44,342 bases of DNA from CAWUKT01 sp963923035 (GCA_963923035.1 CAWUKT010000060.1:1-44342); one strand, 5' to 3'; shown: positions 7,778-16,590, counted from the first letter of the stretch. Notes: a model not told the origin generated them from the sequence alone. A program made the numbers and translations.

Positions 7778-10700
7778 ATGAACAAACAACTTTTCTTCCG
7801 CTTCCTGTGCTGGGTTTGCTGCGCAATGCCCACGCTGCTTACCGCCCAAATCCCCTTCAATTGCAACTCGTTTGAGTGGGTCAATCCGCTGCCGACTTCC
7901 AATACCTATTATGGCATCGACCTTCAGGGGGCCGATACGATTTGGGTGGGTGGCGACCGGCAAACCCTCGTCCGCTCGGTGGATGGGGGGAGCAACTGGG
8001 AGAAATTGGAGGTGAATTTTGGCAACCGCTCGGTGCGGGACGTGGAGTTTGTGGACCATGATACAGGCTTTGTGGCCACGGCGCTGGGCATCCAGGGCCG
8101 GGTCTACCGGACCACGGATGGAGGGACGTCCTGGGACGAGCTCAACCTGGGCTTTTCGGGTGGGGCTACGGACATTCAGTTCCTGAACCACGATACGGGC
8201 TTCGTCGCGACCGGGGGCGGCGTCCTGAGGACGCTGGATTGTGGGCTGACCTGGACCAATCTGGGGTCCGGGTCCAGCGGCTCGAAGGTCCACTTTGTGG
8301 ACCTGGATACCGGGATGGTCATCTCGGGCGTTTACGACATTGAGCGGACCACCAATGGGGGCCAGACCTGGACGACGACCACCCTTCCCAACGGAACCTT
8401 GCAGGACTTCGCCTTCATCGACGCCGATACCGGATTTGTTTTCGGTGGGATCGGCTACTGGTTCAAAACCACCGATGCCGGGGCCAGCTGGAACTCCCAT
8501 CCCAACCCGGGCATCTTTGGAATACCTTACCTGATGGCCTTTCAGGACAGCATTGGTTACGCTTCCTCTGTCTCCGGTTTTACCACCTATTTCTACAAAT
8601 CCACCGACTACGGCAATTCATTTACCTCCATTTACTCCTTGCCCCAGCACAATATCATGTACGGCATCGAGTTCCGGTCGCCCGATGATGGGATCCTGGT
8701 GGGGCGGTACGGGAGCATGTTCATCACCGACGACGGTGGCACCACAGTTAATCGAATGCCCGGCGGTCCCCTGACCTTCGACTACCTCTACGAACTCGAT
8801 TTTCCCACCCCGGATTCTGGCTTTGCCACCGGGCGGGGCCAAATCCTCTTCACCTCCGATGGCGGCCAGACCTGGGCCGGCCAACCCGCCCCCCAATCCA
8901 CGAATTACTACGTTATTGACTTCTATGATTCCCAGAAGGGCATCGTCATGGGCTACCAGGGCGCTGCCGCCCGCACCACCAATGGCGGCCAAACCTGGCT
9001 CCAAATGAACGTCAGCGGCACCCACAACGATTGCCAGTACGTCAATGACTCAGTGGTCCACGCCATCGGTTCCTACAATGGACTACGGGTATCCACCAAC
9101 AATGGGCTGTCCTGGTCCTACCGAGCTTACGGGACGAGTGGCGTCAGCTATTACGACCTTTCCTTTGTGGATGGGATGAAGGGCATGGTGGTAGGAACAA
9201 ATGGAACCATCGGTATGACGACCGACGGCGGTCTGAACTGGACCTATCCGAATACCCCCACGAACCTCGACCTGTACGAAGCGTATTGGCAGGACAGCTT
9301 GATTGGGCACGTCGGGGGCGAAAGTGGCCTGTACCTGCGGACGACGGATGGGGGCCTGACCTGGAGCCAGACCTTTATCGGTGCAGGCATTGACATCGAA
9401 GAATTTAGCTTTGTGGACTCGCTGAATGGGTTTGTGCTCATGTCCGACTTTGGCGATCAGATTTACCAGACCACCGACGGCGGCCTGAACTGGAGCCGCG
9501 TTTTCCTGGACAATAGTTCTTCCACCATTTCCAGCATCCACTTTTTCAATCCCACTCAAGGCATCGGAACCGGCTTCAATGGGACCATCCTCCGCTATCA
9601 ATTGGGCTTGACCCAGCCGACCGTGGCAGGGGACAGCATCTGTGGCCCGGGAGATGTCCTGCTCCAGGCGAATGGCGGCAATGGCTTTGCGTGGTACTCC
9701 GACAGCGCTCTGACCAACCCGGTGGGGACCGGTGCTCAATTGCCGGTAGCGGTGACCCAGACGGATACGTTTTACGTGCAATCGGTCTATACGGCGCTGA
9801 ATTGCCAGAGCGAAGTGGTGCCGGTGACGGCGACGGTGCTGGTAAAGCCAGCCCTGGCAGCCTTGCCGGCGGACACCTTGTGTACGCCGGACAGCCTGGA
9901 CCTCACCACGGCCGTGGTGGACAACCAAGCGACCGGAGCCGCCCTGAACTTTTGGGTGGACAGCCTTCTGTCCGTGCCGATTGGCTCCACCGTTGGACAA
10001 GCCGGGACCTATTTTGCTTCGGCGATGACCCCCGATGGCTGCGCGGATTCCATTGCCCTGCAAGCCTTCATTTTTCCTTCTCCCCAACTGATGGCCTTGC
10101 CGGCGGACACCTTGTGTACGCCGGACAGCCTGGACCTCACCACGGCCGTGGTGGACAACCAAGCGACCGGAGCCGCCCTGAACTTTTGGGTGGACAGCCT
10201 TCTGTCCGTGCCGATTGGCTCCACCGTTGGACAAGCCGGGACCTATTTTGCTTCGGCGACGACCTCCGATGGCTGCGCCGATTCCATTGCCCTGCAAGCC
10301 CTCATTTTCCCTTCTCCTGCTTTGTCTGTCATTTCCCCCGATACTGTCTGCGCTCCCAATACCGTCGACCTCACCCTCGCGGTCACGGATTCCGCCCAGA
10401 CGAGCGGCACCCTGGCCTGGTTCTCGGATGCGGCTCTGAGCCAGGTGCTTGCCCAGCCCTCGGCGGTGGACAGCTCGGGTTGGTACTACGTCCTGAAAAC
10501 CACGGCGGAAGGCTGCGAGGATTTCGATTCGGTGGAAGTGGTGGTGGAAATCTGTGTGGGACTGGACCCGGCCCAGGTGACTTCCTGGAAGGCTTGGCCG
10601 AATCCGGCTGCGGCCCAATTGTACGTGGGGAACGAGGAGGCCTTGTTGGAAGATGCGCGCTGGCAATTGTACGGGATGGACGGTCGCTTGCTAAGGTCAG

Positions 10701-10822
10701 GAGAATTGAAGGCAGGCGTTGGGCCGAGGGAAATCGATTTGGAGGGGCTGGCAAATGGAACTTATAGCCTTGTGTTGGACCTGGAAATCGGGCGGCATTG
10801 GGTGCGGATACAGAAACAATAG
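7778..10822 (+). CDS. Large secreted YCF48/BNR-repeat protein with T9SS sorting domain
   Basis: A 1014-aa precursor. The signal peptide ends near LLTAQ (residue 27). Residues about 30-610 contain some twelve repeats of the type TTDGG.TW / DTGFVA, characteristic of YCF48-like (photosystem II stability factor) and BNR/sortilin beta-propellers. Residues about 615-925 hold three or four Ig-like repeats of the form DTLCTPDSLDLTTAV with CADS, two of which are almost identical. The final ~85 residues (WPNPAAAQLYVGN to SLVLDLEIG) form a type A Por/T9SS sorting domain. Predicted cell-surface adhesin or scaffold; no catalytic site seen. It has its own promoter just upstream, and the next gene starts 26 bp downstream, which suggests co-transcription. 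Confidence 0.85.
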   Translation: MNKQLFFRFLCWVCCAMPTLLTAQIPFNCNSFEWVNPLPTSNTYYGIDLQGADTIWVGGDRQTLVRSVDGGSNWEKLEVNFGNRSVRDVEFVDHDTGFVATALGIQGRVYRTTDGGTSWDELNLGFSGGATDIQFLNHDTGFVATGGGVLRTLDCGLTWTNLGSGSSGSKVHFVDLDTGMVISGVYDIERTTNGGQTWTTTTLPNGTLQDFAFIDADTGFVFGGIGYWFKTTDAGASWNSHPNPGIFGIPYLMAFQDSIGYASSVSGFTTYFYKSTDYGNSFTSIYSLPQHNIMYGIEFRSPDDGILVGRYGSMFITDDGGTTVNRMPGGPLTFDYLYELDFPTPDSGFATGRGQILFTSDGGQTWAGQPAPQSTNYYVIDFYDSQKGIVMGYQGAAARTTNGGQTWLQMNVSGTHNDCQYVNDSVVHAIGSYNGLRVSTNNGLSWSYRAYGTSGVSYYDLSFVDGMKGMVVGTNGTIGMTTDGGLNWTYPNTPTNLDLYEAYWQDSLIGHVGGESGLYLRTTDGGLTWSQTFIGAGIDIEEFSFVDSLNGFVLMSDFGDQIYQTTDGGLNWSRVFLDNSSSTISSIHFFNPTQGIGTGFNGTILRYQLGLTQPTVAGDSICGPGDVLLQANGGNGFAWYSDSALTNPVGTGAQLPVAVTQTDTFYVQSVYTALNCQSEVVPVTATVLVKPALAALPADTLCTPDSLDLTTAVVDNQATGAALNFWVDSLLSVPIGSTVGQAGTYFASAMTPDGCADSIALQAFIFPSPQLMALPADTLCTPDSLDLTTAVVDNQATGAALNFWVDSLLSVPIGSTVGQAGTYFASATTSDGCADSIALQALIFPSPALSVISPDTVCAPNTVDLTLAVTDSAQTSGTLAWFSDAALSQVLAQPSAVDSSGWYYVLKTTAEGCEDFDSVEVVVEICVGLDPAQVTSWKAWPNPAAAQLYVGNEEALLEDARWQLYGMDGRLLRSGELKAGVGPREIDLEGLANGTYSLVLDLEIGRHWVRIQKQ
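9861..10328 (+). repeat. Tandem 234-bp in-frame duplication
   Basis: Two copies of 234 bp (78 codons): 9861-10094 and 10095-10328. The first 165 bp (9861-10025 versus 10095-10259) are identical, followed by a few scattered differences. The unit encodes one Ig-like module of the YCF48-repeat protein. Near identity at DNA level, including silent sites, points to a recent duplication or ongoing conversion. Confidence 0.9.
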
Positions 10823-10848
10823 ACGGGCATCTACCTCAAACATTTCCC

Positions 10849-12408
10849 ATGGAAGACGAAAAACAAGACCTCGACAAGTTCAAGAAGTTCGGTCAGGACC
10901 TGACCGACTGGTTCGGGAAACTGGTCAACGCGGACGGGGATCTGATGAACATGGGCGACGCGAGTCCGGCCCCCAATCCTAAGGGACGGCCCCAAGTTAA
11001 GCTCATGGGACTTCAATTCCAGTACGGCGATTCCACGCCAGAAGAGGGGGGAATCCCGCTGACTACCATGGGCTCCAGTTGGCAGCCGGGAGACCGCTCC
11101 ACGGCGGTATACTCTATTCGCAGCACGGCCGAAGCGATCCAGAAGGGTAAGCTGAAGGTCTGGGCGCGGTTTTGGAACTCTCACGGTAAGGGAAAGATTC
11201 GGGTCCGGAGCCAAGTCGCGATCACCCACCTCCTCGATGTCATCACGAACGAGGTCCAGGGGCAGGAATTGGGGCGGGATGCCCTCGGCTCGGCCGCCCC
11301 AACGACTATTTTCTTCGATCAATCCGGCTATTCGGTGTTTCGGGGAAAGCATTCCTACGTTCCTCTCAAGCTCGAAGATGTCAAGTTTCCCGAACTGGGC
11401 GTTGGCGTTTATGATATCCAATGGTTCTGGGAGTTCACGGTGGTGGACGAGGAAGAAACGGAGCGGAAGGGGAAAACGGTGTGGAAGAACGAAGAGGAAG
11501 ATTGGACCGGCATTCGCATTTCTAATTCCACGATCCCCATCGAGCTGTCGGCAGGCTTTGAGCAAACCCAACACCGCATTTATGTAACATTGGATGTTCC
11601 GGGGCCGCCCTGGTCGGTCCACCGGGTGCCAGACATGAGCAAGGGCCTGCCGGTGAGCATGCCGATGTGGTCCCACGCCCTGGAGCTGGCCTGTCGCTAT
11701 GCGTCCCAGGCCCAGGACGAATACAATATTGCGCTGCGCATCGCCTCGGAAATCAACGCGCTGGGCTTGTTTGTCTACGATCCTAGTCCCCAATATTGCT
11801 CCCTGGCCAAGAAAGACACCAATTTCGGTGGCGTCGATTTGGAAGAACAGGAAGGCAGCTATATCGCCTATTTCCAATTTGATAAGTTTGTAGAGCGCTT
11901 GTGGGGCGGAAAAGGATTGGGGCCGAATATCAATTGCTTTGATGCGGCGTTGGGCGTGGCAACCCTGGCGAATATGCTCGGCTGCAAGTTGCGGGTGGGC
12001 AAGCTCCAGAACATGGCGGACATCGACTCGACCGACGACTCGCACTACGAGGACAACCGCTTTGAGATCAATCCGATATTGCCGGTGGGGTACCTGGACC
12101 CCAATATGCCCGTCCCCGGTGTGAACCGGGAAGACGGGAATTTCTTCGCCTACCATTCGGTGGCATGGTCGGCCGCCCACGGCGGCTATGGCACGCCCGA
12201 GGATTTCCTCGATCCCAACAACCTGATCTTCGATGCCAGCCTGAGCTTCATCCAGGATGGCCAGTACTGGTCGGGATCGGGCCTGCGCCTCGGCCATTCG
12301 AATTATCCCGGCTCCTATGTCCAGTGGCTGGCCGCCGCGACGCCCATGGGAATGCCGCGTTGCAAGCCGCAGCCAATCACCGTCGTAGACGTGCAGATTA
12401 CCGGTTAG
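10849..12408 (+). CDS. Uncharacterised protein with possible transglutaminase-like Cys/His/Asp triad
   Basis: A 519-aa protein from ATG 10849 with no signal peptide or membrane segment. I do not recognise a named family. Residues ~50-270 look beta-rich (LMGLQFQYGDS, VYSIRSTAEAI, WARFWNSHGKGKIRVR). The C-terminal half has the order Cys (NINCFDAALGVATLANMLGC, Cys363), His (FFAYHSVAW, His436) and Asp (LIFDASLSF, Asp462). This is the order and approximate context of transglutaminase-like/papain-fold enzymes, where Cys starts a helix and His and Asp lie on following strands. The function is therefore possibly a peptidase, transglutaminase or amidase; this is inference only. It follows the T9SS surface protein by 26 bp and probably shares its transcript. 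Confidence 0.6.
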   Translation: MEDEKQDLDKFKKFGQDLTDWFGKLVNADGDLMNMGDASPAPNPKGRPQVKLMGLQFQYGDSTPEEGGIPLTTMGSSWQPGDRSTAVYSIRSTAEAIQKGKLKVWARFWNSHGKGKIRVRSQVAITHLLDVITNEVQGQELGRDALGSAAPTTIFFDQSGYSVFRGKHSYVPLKLEDVKFPELGVGVYDIQWFWEFTVVDEEETERKGKTVWKNEEEDWTGIRISNSTIPIELSAGFEQTQHRIYVTLDVPGPPWSVHRVPDMSKGLPVSMPMWSHALELACRYASQAQDEYNIALRIASEINALGLFVYDPSPQYCSLAKKDTNFGGVDLEEQEGSYIAYFQFDKFVERLWGGKGLGPNINCFDAALGVATLANMLGCKLRVGKLQNMADIDSTDDSHYEDNRFEINPILPVGYLDPNMPVPGVNREDGNFFAYHSVAWSAAHGGYGTPEDFLDPNNLIFDASLSFIQDGQYWSGSGLRLGHSNYPGSYVQWLAAATPMGMPRCKPQPITVVDVQITG

Positions 12409-12452
12409 CGAATTTGCCTTCTTCCGTCCTTCTCATTGGTCCCAAGTTTGGT

Positions 12453-12460
12453 TAGCTTTG
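12453..12460 (+). promoter_or_regulatory. Promoter -7 element for FKBP gene
   Basis: TAGCTTTG matches TAnnTTTG exactly and lies 27 bp upstream of ATG 12488. No good -33 TTTG is seen at the expected spacing. Confidence 0.45.
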
Positions 12461-12487
12461 CGGCCTCACAAAGTATATATACCTACC

Positions 12488-13090
12488 ATGAAATTGGAGT
12501 CCCTCAAAGAAAAAGCAAGCTACGCCCTCGGCGTGAACATTGCTCAAAGCCTTCGCCAACAGCAGGTATCCGAAATTGACCTTGACATCTTCTCGCAGGC
12601 CGTGGCGGATGTTTATGGCAACAATGATCTGGCCATCTCTCCGGAAGAGTCCAATGCCCTGATCAACGAATACCTGTCCAAGCTCCAGGCAGCGGGCGCC
12701 GCCGACCGGATCGAAGAAGGCCGGAAGTTCCTGGCCAAGAATTCGCTGAAGGAGAACGTTACGGTCCTCCCGAGCGGACTTCAGTACGAGATCATCAAGC
12801 CTGGTTTCGGCCCGATTCCGAAGGCGACCGATACGGTCACCACGCATTACCACGGCACCCTGATCGACGGGACTGTCTTTGACAGTTCGGTCCAGCGCGG
12901 CCAGCCGGCCAGCTTCCCCGTCAACGGGGTGATCATGGGATGGCAGGAAGCCCTCCAACTGATGCCGGAAGGCTCCAAGTGGCGTCTGTTTGTGCCGTCC
13001 GACCTTGCCTACGGCAACCGTGGCGCAGGTCCGGCCATTGGCCCCGGCGCGACCCTCATCTTCGAAGTGGAACTGCTGGGCATCGGCTAA
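12488..13090 (+). CDS. FKBP-type peptidyl-prolyl cis-trans isomerase
   Basis: A 200-aa protein. Residues ~1-85 are the helical FKBP N-terminal dimerisation domain (SYALGVNIAQSL..., as in FkpA/Mip/FklB). Residues ~95-200 are the FKBP catalytic domain: VTTHYHGTLIDGTVFDSS, then VIMGWQEALQLMPEGSKW, then LAYGNRGAGPAIGPGATL, then FEVELL. The aromatic pocket residues (Tyr, Phe, Trp, Tyr) are present. ATG 12488 is chosen over the in-frame frame extension to 12458 because it begins the conserved MKLESLKEKASYALG start. No signal peptide is obvious, so it is more like cytoplasmic FklB than FkpA. It catalyses proline isomerisation and helps protein folding. A terminator follows 31 bp after the stop. Confidence 0.93.
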   Translation: MKLESLKEKASYALGVNIAQSLRQQQVSEIDLDIFSQAVADVYGNNDLAISPEESNALINEYLSKLQAAGAADRIEEGRKFLAKNSLKENVTVLPSGLQYEIIKPGFGPIPKATDTVTTHYHGTLIDGTVFDSSVQRGQPASFPVNGVIMGWQEALQLMPEGSKWRLFVPSDLAYGNRGAGPAIGPGATLIFEVELLGIG

Positions 13091-13121
13091 GCGATCCCCG
13101 ACAATATTCAGGAAAAATATG

Positions 13122-13151
13122 GCCCCGGCTGCTCATGCGGTCGGGGCTTTT
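13122..13151 (+). terminator. Intrinsic terminator after FKBP gene
   Basis: Stem GCCCCG (13122-13127) with CGGGGC (13142-13147), followed by TTTT. Confidence 0.75.
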
Positions 13152-13191
13152 GTATTGGGGCGTAGCTGAAAAGGGGAGTTTTCCCCTCTCA

Positions 13192-13223
13192 TAAAAAATC
13201 CCCGGCCGCTCGCGCAGCCGGGG
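13192..13223 (-). terminator. Intrinsic terminator for the minus-strand pseudogene
   Basis: Stem CCCCGGC (13200-13206) with GCCGGGG (13217-13223). On the minus strand it is followed by A then TTTTTT, and it lies 29 bp past the stop at 13252. Confidence 0.8.
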
Positions 13224-13251
13224 GCACCAAGGTGCAATGCTGAAAATCACA

Positions 13252-14030
13252 TCAGGAGATCCGCTGGTACCACTCAGCGATGGCGCTCCCAATTTCGTGG
13301 GGATAGTCCTCCTGGATGAAGTGGAGGCCTTTTCCCAGGTCGATCATTTTGGTATGCTTGAAGGTTTCCCGGATGATTTTCACATCCTTTTCTTTGATGG
13401 CCACGCCCGGCGAAACGTAGAGGCAGAGCTTGGGGAAATTGGCTTCGGGGAGCCATTGGGCCCAGGATTTTACGGCTGCGCCGACCGACTGGAGCTTGCC
13501 ACCGGCAAATGGGACGCTCCGGGGCCAGGCGAGGAGCGGTTTCCGACTCGCCACGGTGGGGAATTGTTGTTGGGGAACAGAAAGTCGCTGGCCTTCTTCC
13601 ACGTAGTATTTCAATTCCTCGGCCAGTGGCTTGACGGCGGCAGTGAGGCCCATGTGGACCTTGGCTTCCTCCTCCGGACTCAAATCGGGGCTCGGGATGG
13701 CATTCAATTGATCGGCAAAGTCGTCAAATCCCTTCCAGTGGTCTTCCATGGGGCGGCGCTTGGTCTGGAGAAATTGGTTGGCGACAATGCGGTAGGCCCA
13801 GGTGCGGAAAGAGCTTTTGCCCTGGAAGGTGGACAGTTTGGTCACGATCCGGAGCAAGGCCTCTTGGGTCAGGTCCTTGGCGGCGTGGGGATCGTTGGTG
13901 TATTTCCGGCGACGTTGTAAATGAAGGGTTCGTGGAGACGGATGAGCTATTCGAGGGCCGCGCGGTCGCCGGCCTGGGCTTTTGTCACCCATTCCTGGCT
14001 TTCCCGTTCAATTTGACCGCTTGTTTTCAT
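13252..14030 (-). pseudogene. Chimeric remnant: ECF sigma factor fused to haloalkane dehalogenase tail
   Basis: Reading from ATG 14030, an ECF sigma-70 N-terminus starts well (QAGDRAALE) but meets TAG at 13947-13949 (codon 28), continues LIRLHEPFIYNVA, then needs a one-base shift near 13906-13913 to resume as RKYTNDPHAAKDLTQEALLRI. Sigma region 2 is clear (DLTQEALLRIVTKL, FRTWAYRIVANQFL). After the linker SPDLSPEEEAKVHMG the sigma sequence is lost: region 4 is absent. Instead the same frame continues into the C-terminal ~100 residues of a haloalkane dehalogenase (FPTVASRKPLLAWPR, PKLCLYVSPG, LHFIQEDYPHEIGSAIAEW), including the catalytic-type His of HFIQED but lacking the nucleophile Asp. A deletion joining two neighbouring genes is the simplest explanation. 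The open part alone spans 13252 to about 13992. Not expected to function as either protein. Confidence 0.82.
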
Positions 14031-14169
14031 TCTCCTGCCATTTTTCTTCCCCTCAATATCCATCCAATCCCGGGCCAGACGCAATATCGGGTGGCGCTTT
14101 GCTTTCCCCGATCTGTAAAAGTGTTATTTCAAACCGGAAAAGGGATACACCGAGCCGGTTGATACGCGC

Positions 14170-14177
14170 CATCTTTG
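14170..14177 (+). promoter_or_regulatory. Probable -7 promoter element for SDR-AraC operon
   Basis: CATCTTTG resembles TAnnTTTG with one mismatch and lies 10 bp upstream of ATG 14188, implying a very short leader. Confidence 0.35.
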
Positions 14178-14187
14178 TACTATAAAA

Positions 14188-15165
14188 ATGACAACGATGG
14201 CAAATAAAAATGTAATCTGGTGTGATCCCGCAACGCTTTCAAAAGACCTCATTGGCAAGGTATACATTGTCACCGGCGCCAATTCGGGGGTGGGATTTGA
14301 AACGACCCAGCAATTGGTCAAGCAAGGTGCCCACGTCGTGATGGCCTGTCGCCGCGTCGAAGCGGGGGAGGAAGCTGCGGCCGGCTTTTCCGAATTCAAA
14401 GGAAGCCACGAAGTTTTGCGCTGTGACCTGGCGGATTTAGAATCTGTTCGCACTTTTGCCTCCCAATTCTCTTCTAAGCATACCCGACTGGATGGCCTGG
14501 CCTGCAATGCGGGGATGGTGAACATGGAAAACAAGCCTAAATACTCCAAGGACGGATTTGAGGTCACGATGGCGGCCAGTTTCTTTGGGCACTTTTTGAT
14601 GACGGAGTTGTTGTTGGAGGAAATGAAAAAAGCTCCTTCGTCCCGGATGGTCATCCTGTCTTCGGTCGTGCACGCCGGCAGTCCCCAAAACAGGTACCAG
14701 GTTCACCTCGACGACCTGCATTGGAAGGAGCGGAAGTACAACAATTTTGCCGCCTATGGGGAGGCGAAAGTGGCGAACGTTCAGTATGCGATGGAGCTGG
14801 CCGATCGTCTGAAAGGCACGTCGGTATCTACCTATTCGGTGCATCCGGGATGGGCGCGCTCGAACTTTGGTGGTGGAGGGAACTTCTTGATGAAAGCCGC
14901 TATGGCTGTTACCAAGCCTATTTTTAACCTCCTGAATTTCAGTGACAGCAGTTGGGAATCGGCCCAAACTTCCCTGCACTGCCTGCTTTCGGATGACGCT
15001 CCACAATACTCGGGTCAATATTTCAGCCAGCACAGCCGATTGTACCGGAACAAGGAATGTCGCAAGGGAGGTTGGCCCATGAAATCTCCCAATCCCCATG
15101 CAAACGACATGGAAGCCGCCAAGAAATTGGTCGATTTAAGTTATAAATTGGTGGGACTCAAATGA
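14188..15165 (+). CDS. Short-chain dehydrogenase/reductase, retinol dehydrogenase/POR-like
   Basis: A 325-aa classical SDR. The cofactor loop TGANSGVG is at 29-36, the NAG motif is in LACNAGMVN, the catalytic Ser is in ILSSVVHAG (Ser158/159) and Tyr/Lys are in YGEAK (Tyr190, Lys194). The ~30-residue insertion between Ser and Tyr (DDLHWKERKYNNFAAYGEAK) and the later VHPGWARSNF are typical of the retinol dehydrogenase/WWOX/protochlorophyllide-reductase-like branch, which favours NADP(H). The substrate is unknown. Its last four bases overlap the start of the AraC regulator (ATGA), so the two genes are translationally coupled and the regulator may control this oxidoreductase. Confidence 0.9.
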   Translation: MTTMANKNVIWCDPATLSKDLIGKVYIVTGANSGVGFETTQQLVKQGAHVVMACRRVEAGEEAAAGFSEFKGSHEVLRCDLADLESVRTFASQFSSKHTRLDGLACNAGMVNMENKPKYSKDGFEVTMAASFFGHFLMTELLLEEMKKAPSSRMVILSSVVHAGSPQNRYQVHLDDLHWKERKYNNFAAYGEAKVANVQYAMELADRLKGTSVSTYSVHPGWARSNFGGGGNFLMKAAMAVTKPIFNLLNFSDSSWESAQTSLHCLLSDDAPQYSGQYFSQHSRLYRNKECRKGGWPMKSPNPHANDMEAAKKLVDLSYKLVGLK

Positions 15166-16082
15166 CTGACATCTTAACGATCTCGAGTATCTCCCAGTTC
15201 CACGAACTGTTGGCTCTTCCTTCTCCCGTTCACCCTCTGATTTCCCTGGTTGAGGAGAACGATGCGATGAAGAAGCCAGAAATGAGCGATGAGCTGTTTG
15301 AAGTTCGTTTCACGACGGACCTGTACGCCATCATGTTCAAGGACAAGATCAGAGGCTCCATCGGGTATGGGCGCAATTCTTACGACTACCAGGAGGGAAC
15401 ATTGATTTTTTCCAGTCCGGGCCAGGTTTTTACGTCCCCCTCCCGCCAAGATGTTGAACACAAGCAAGGTTGGACCTTGTTGGTTCACCCGGATCTTTTC
15501 GCTCGTTCCACCCTCGGCGCGAAAATCGGGTCCTATTCGTATTTCTCCTATGCAATCAACGAAGCCCTACACCTGTCCGAGAAGGAGCAGAAGTTCGTCT
15601 ATGAAGTTGTCCGAAAGATCCAGGAAGAATATTCCCAGAACATCGACCAGCACAGCCAGAACCTGATCCTTTCCAATTTGGAGTTGCTGTTGAATTATTG
15701 CCTCCGGTTTTACGACCGTCAATTCTATACCCGGACGAATCTCCACCAGGACATCGTCATCGACTTCGAACGGAAGCTCAAGGCCTATTTTGATTCGGAG
15801 CAGGTCTTGGAAAATGGAGTCCCGGCCACGGGCTATTTTGGCACCCAACTGAACCTGTCGGGCAATTACCTGAGCGACCTCCTGAAAAAGGAAACCGGAA
15901 AAAGCACCAAGGAGCACATCGACACCTTTGTGGTCAACCGGGCCAAGCATATCCTGCTGAACTCGAACCGGTCGATCAGCGAAATCGCGTATGGTTTGGG
16001 GTACGAGTACCCGCAGAGCTTTACGCGTTTGTTCAAGAGGAAGACGGGGGTGAGTCCGCTGGAGTTTCGGACGTTGAATTAG
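15162..16082 (+). CDS. AraC-family transcriptional regulator
   Basis: A 306-aa protein. The N-terminal ~190 residues form a cupin-like sensing domain (FSSPGQVFTSPS, GWTLLVHPDLF). The C-terminal ~100 residues carry the AraC double helix-turn-helix: LNLSGNYLSDLLKKETGKS for the first, and the conserved ISEIAYGLGYEYPQSFTRLF then FKRKTGVSPLEFR for the second. The start overlaps the SDR stop by 4 bp. It probably senses a small ligand and regulates the SDR operon or a distant target; the effector is unknown. Confidence 0.92.
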   Translation: MTDILTISSISQFHELLALPSPVHPLISLVEENDAMKKPEMSDELFEVRFTTDLYAIMFKDKIRGSIGYGRNSYDYQEGTLIFSSPGQVFTSPSRQDVEHKQGWTLLVHPDLFARSTLGAKIGSYSYFSYAINEALHLSEKEQKFVYEVVRKIQEEYSQNIDQHSQNLILSNLELLLNYCLRFYDRQFYTRTNLHQDIVIDFERKLKAYFDSEQVLENGVPATGYFGTQLNLSGNYLSDLLKKETGKSTKEHIDTFVVNRAKHILLNSNRSISEIAYGLGYEYPQSFTRLFKRKTGVSPLEFRTLN

Positions 16083-16103
16083 GGGGATTTTGGGCAAAAG
16101 GAG

Positions 16104-16139
16104 AAGGGCCAAACCCGCCCTTCAGCGACTTTGGCCCTT
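16104..16139. terminator. Hairpin between araC-type gene and tRNA-Arg
   Basis: Perfect 10-bp arms AAGGGCCAAA (16104-16113) and TTTGGCCCTT (16130-16139). It lies between the convergent regulator gene (ends 16082) and the tRNA cluster (ends 16145). On the minus strand a pyrimidine/T-rich stretch follows, so it may end the tRNA transcript. Confidence 0.6.
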
Positions 16140-16144
16140 GTAAG

Positions 16145-16218
<74 letters not shown>

Positions 16219-16283
16219 AGATTTATGTCCAAATAGAAAAGCACCGCTTTCCACTGTCGCCAGTCAAAAAACAGTGCTACTCG

Positions 16284-16358
16284 TCGAGGTGGCAGGATTC
16301 GAACCTGCGGCCTCCTGCTCCCAAAGCAGGCACACTAACCGGGCTGTGCTACACCTCG
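16284..16358 (-). tRNA. tRNA-Pro (TGG)
   Basis: The acceptor CGAGGTG pairs perfectly with CACCTCG. The anticodon stem is CCTGC/GCAGG with loop TTTGGGA (anticodon TGG). T-arm GGTTCGAATCC is present. CCA is not encoded. Confidence 0.94.
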
Positions 16359-16403
16359 TCCTTTTTAAAAATACAAAAACCCCAGAGCATCCAGGGCTTT
16401 TCG

Positions 16404-16492
16404 CGGTGAGGGCGGGATTCGAACCCGCGATACCCGTTTCCAGGTATGCCTGTTTAGCAAACAGGTGGTTTCAGCCACTCACCCACCTCACC
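16404..16492 (-). tRNA. tRNA-Ser (GCT)
   Basis: An 89-nt type II tRNA with long variable arm. The acceptor GGTGAGG pairs with CCTCACC; the anticodon stem CCTGT/ACAGG has loop TTGCTAA (anticodon GCT); the T-arm is GCGGGTTCGAATCCCGC; discriminator G. First gene of the three-tRNA cluster in transcription order. Confidence 0.94.
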
Positions 16493-16590
16493 AAAGCAGG
16501 ACTGCAAATATACACGCTTTCCCATACACTCCAATATTACTCTCGAAAAAAAATCCTAAATTGCACCAGCTCATTATTACAGTGCGTTGC

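Noticed and set aside
9083..12297. Long minus-strand open frames (about 530 and 490 codons) opposite the YCF48-repeat and triad-protein genes
   Set aside because: They are exact antisense shadows of well-supported plus-strand genes, with low-complexity Arg/Gly/His-rich translations and no family motif.
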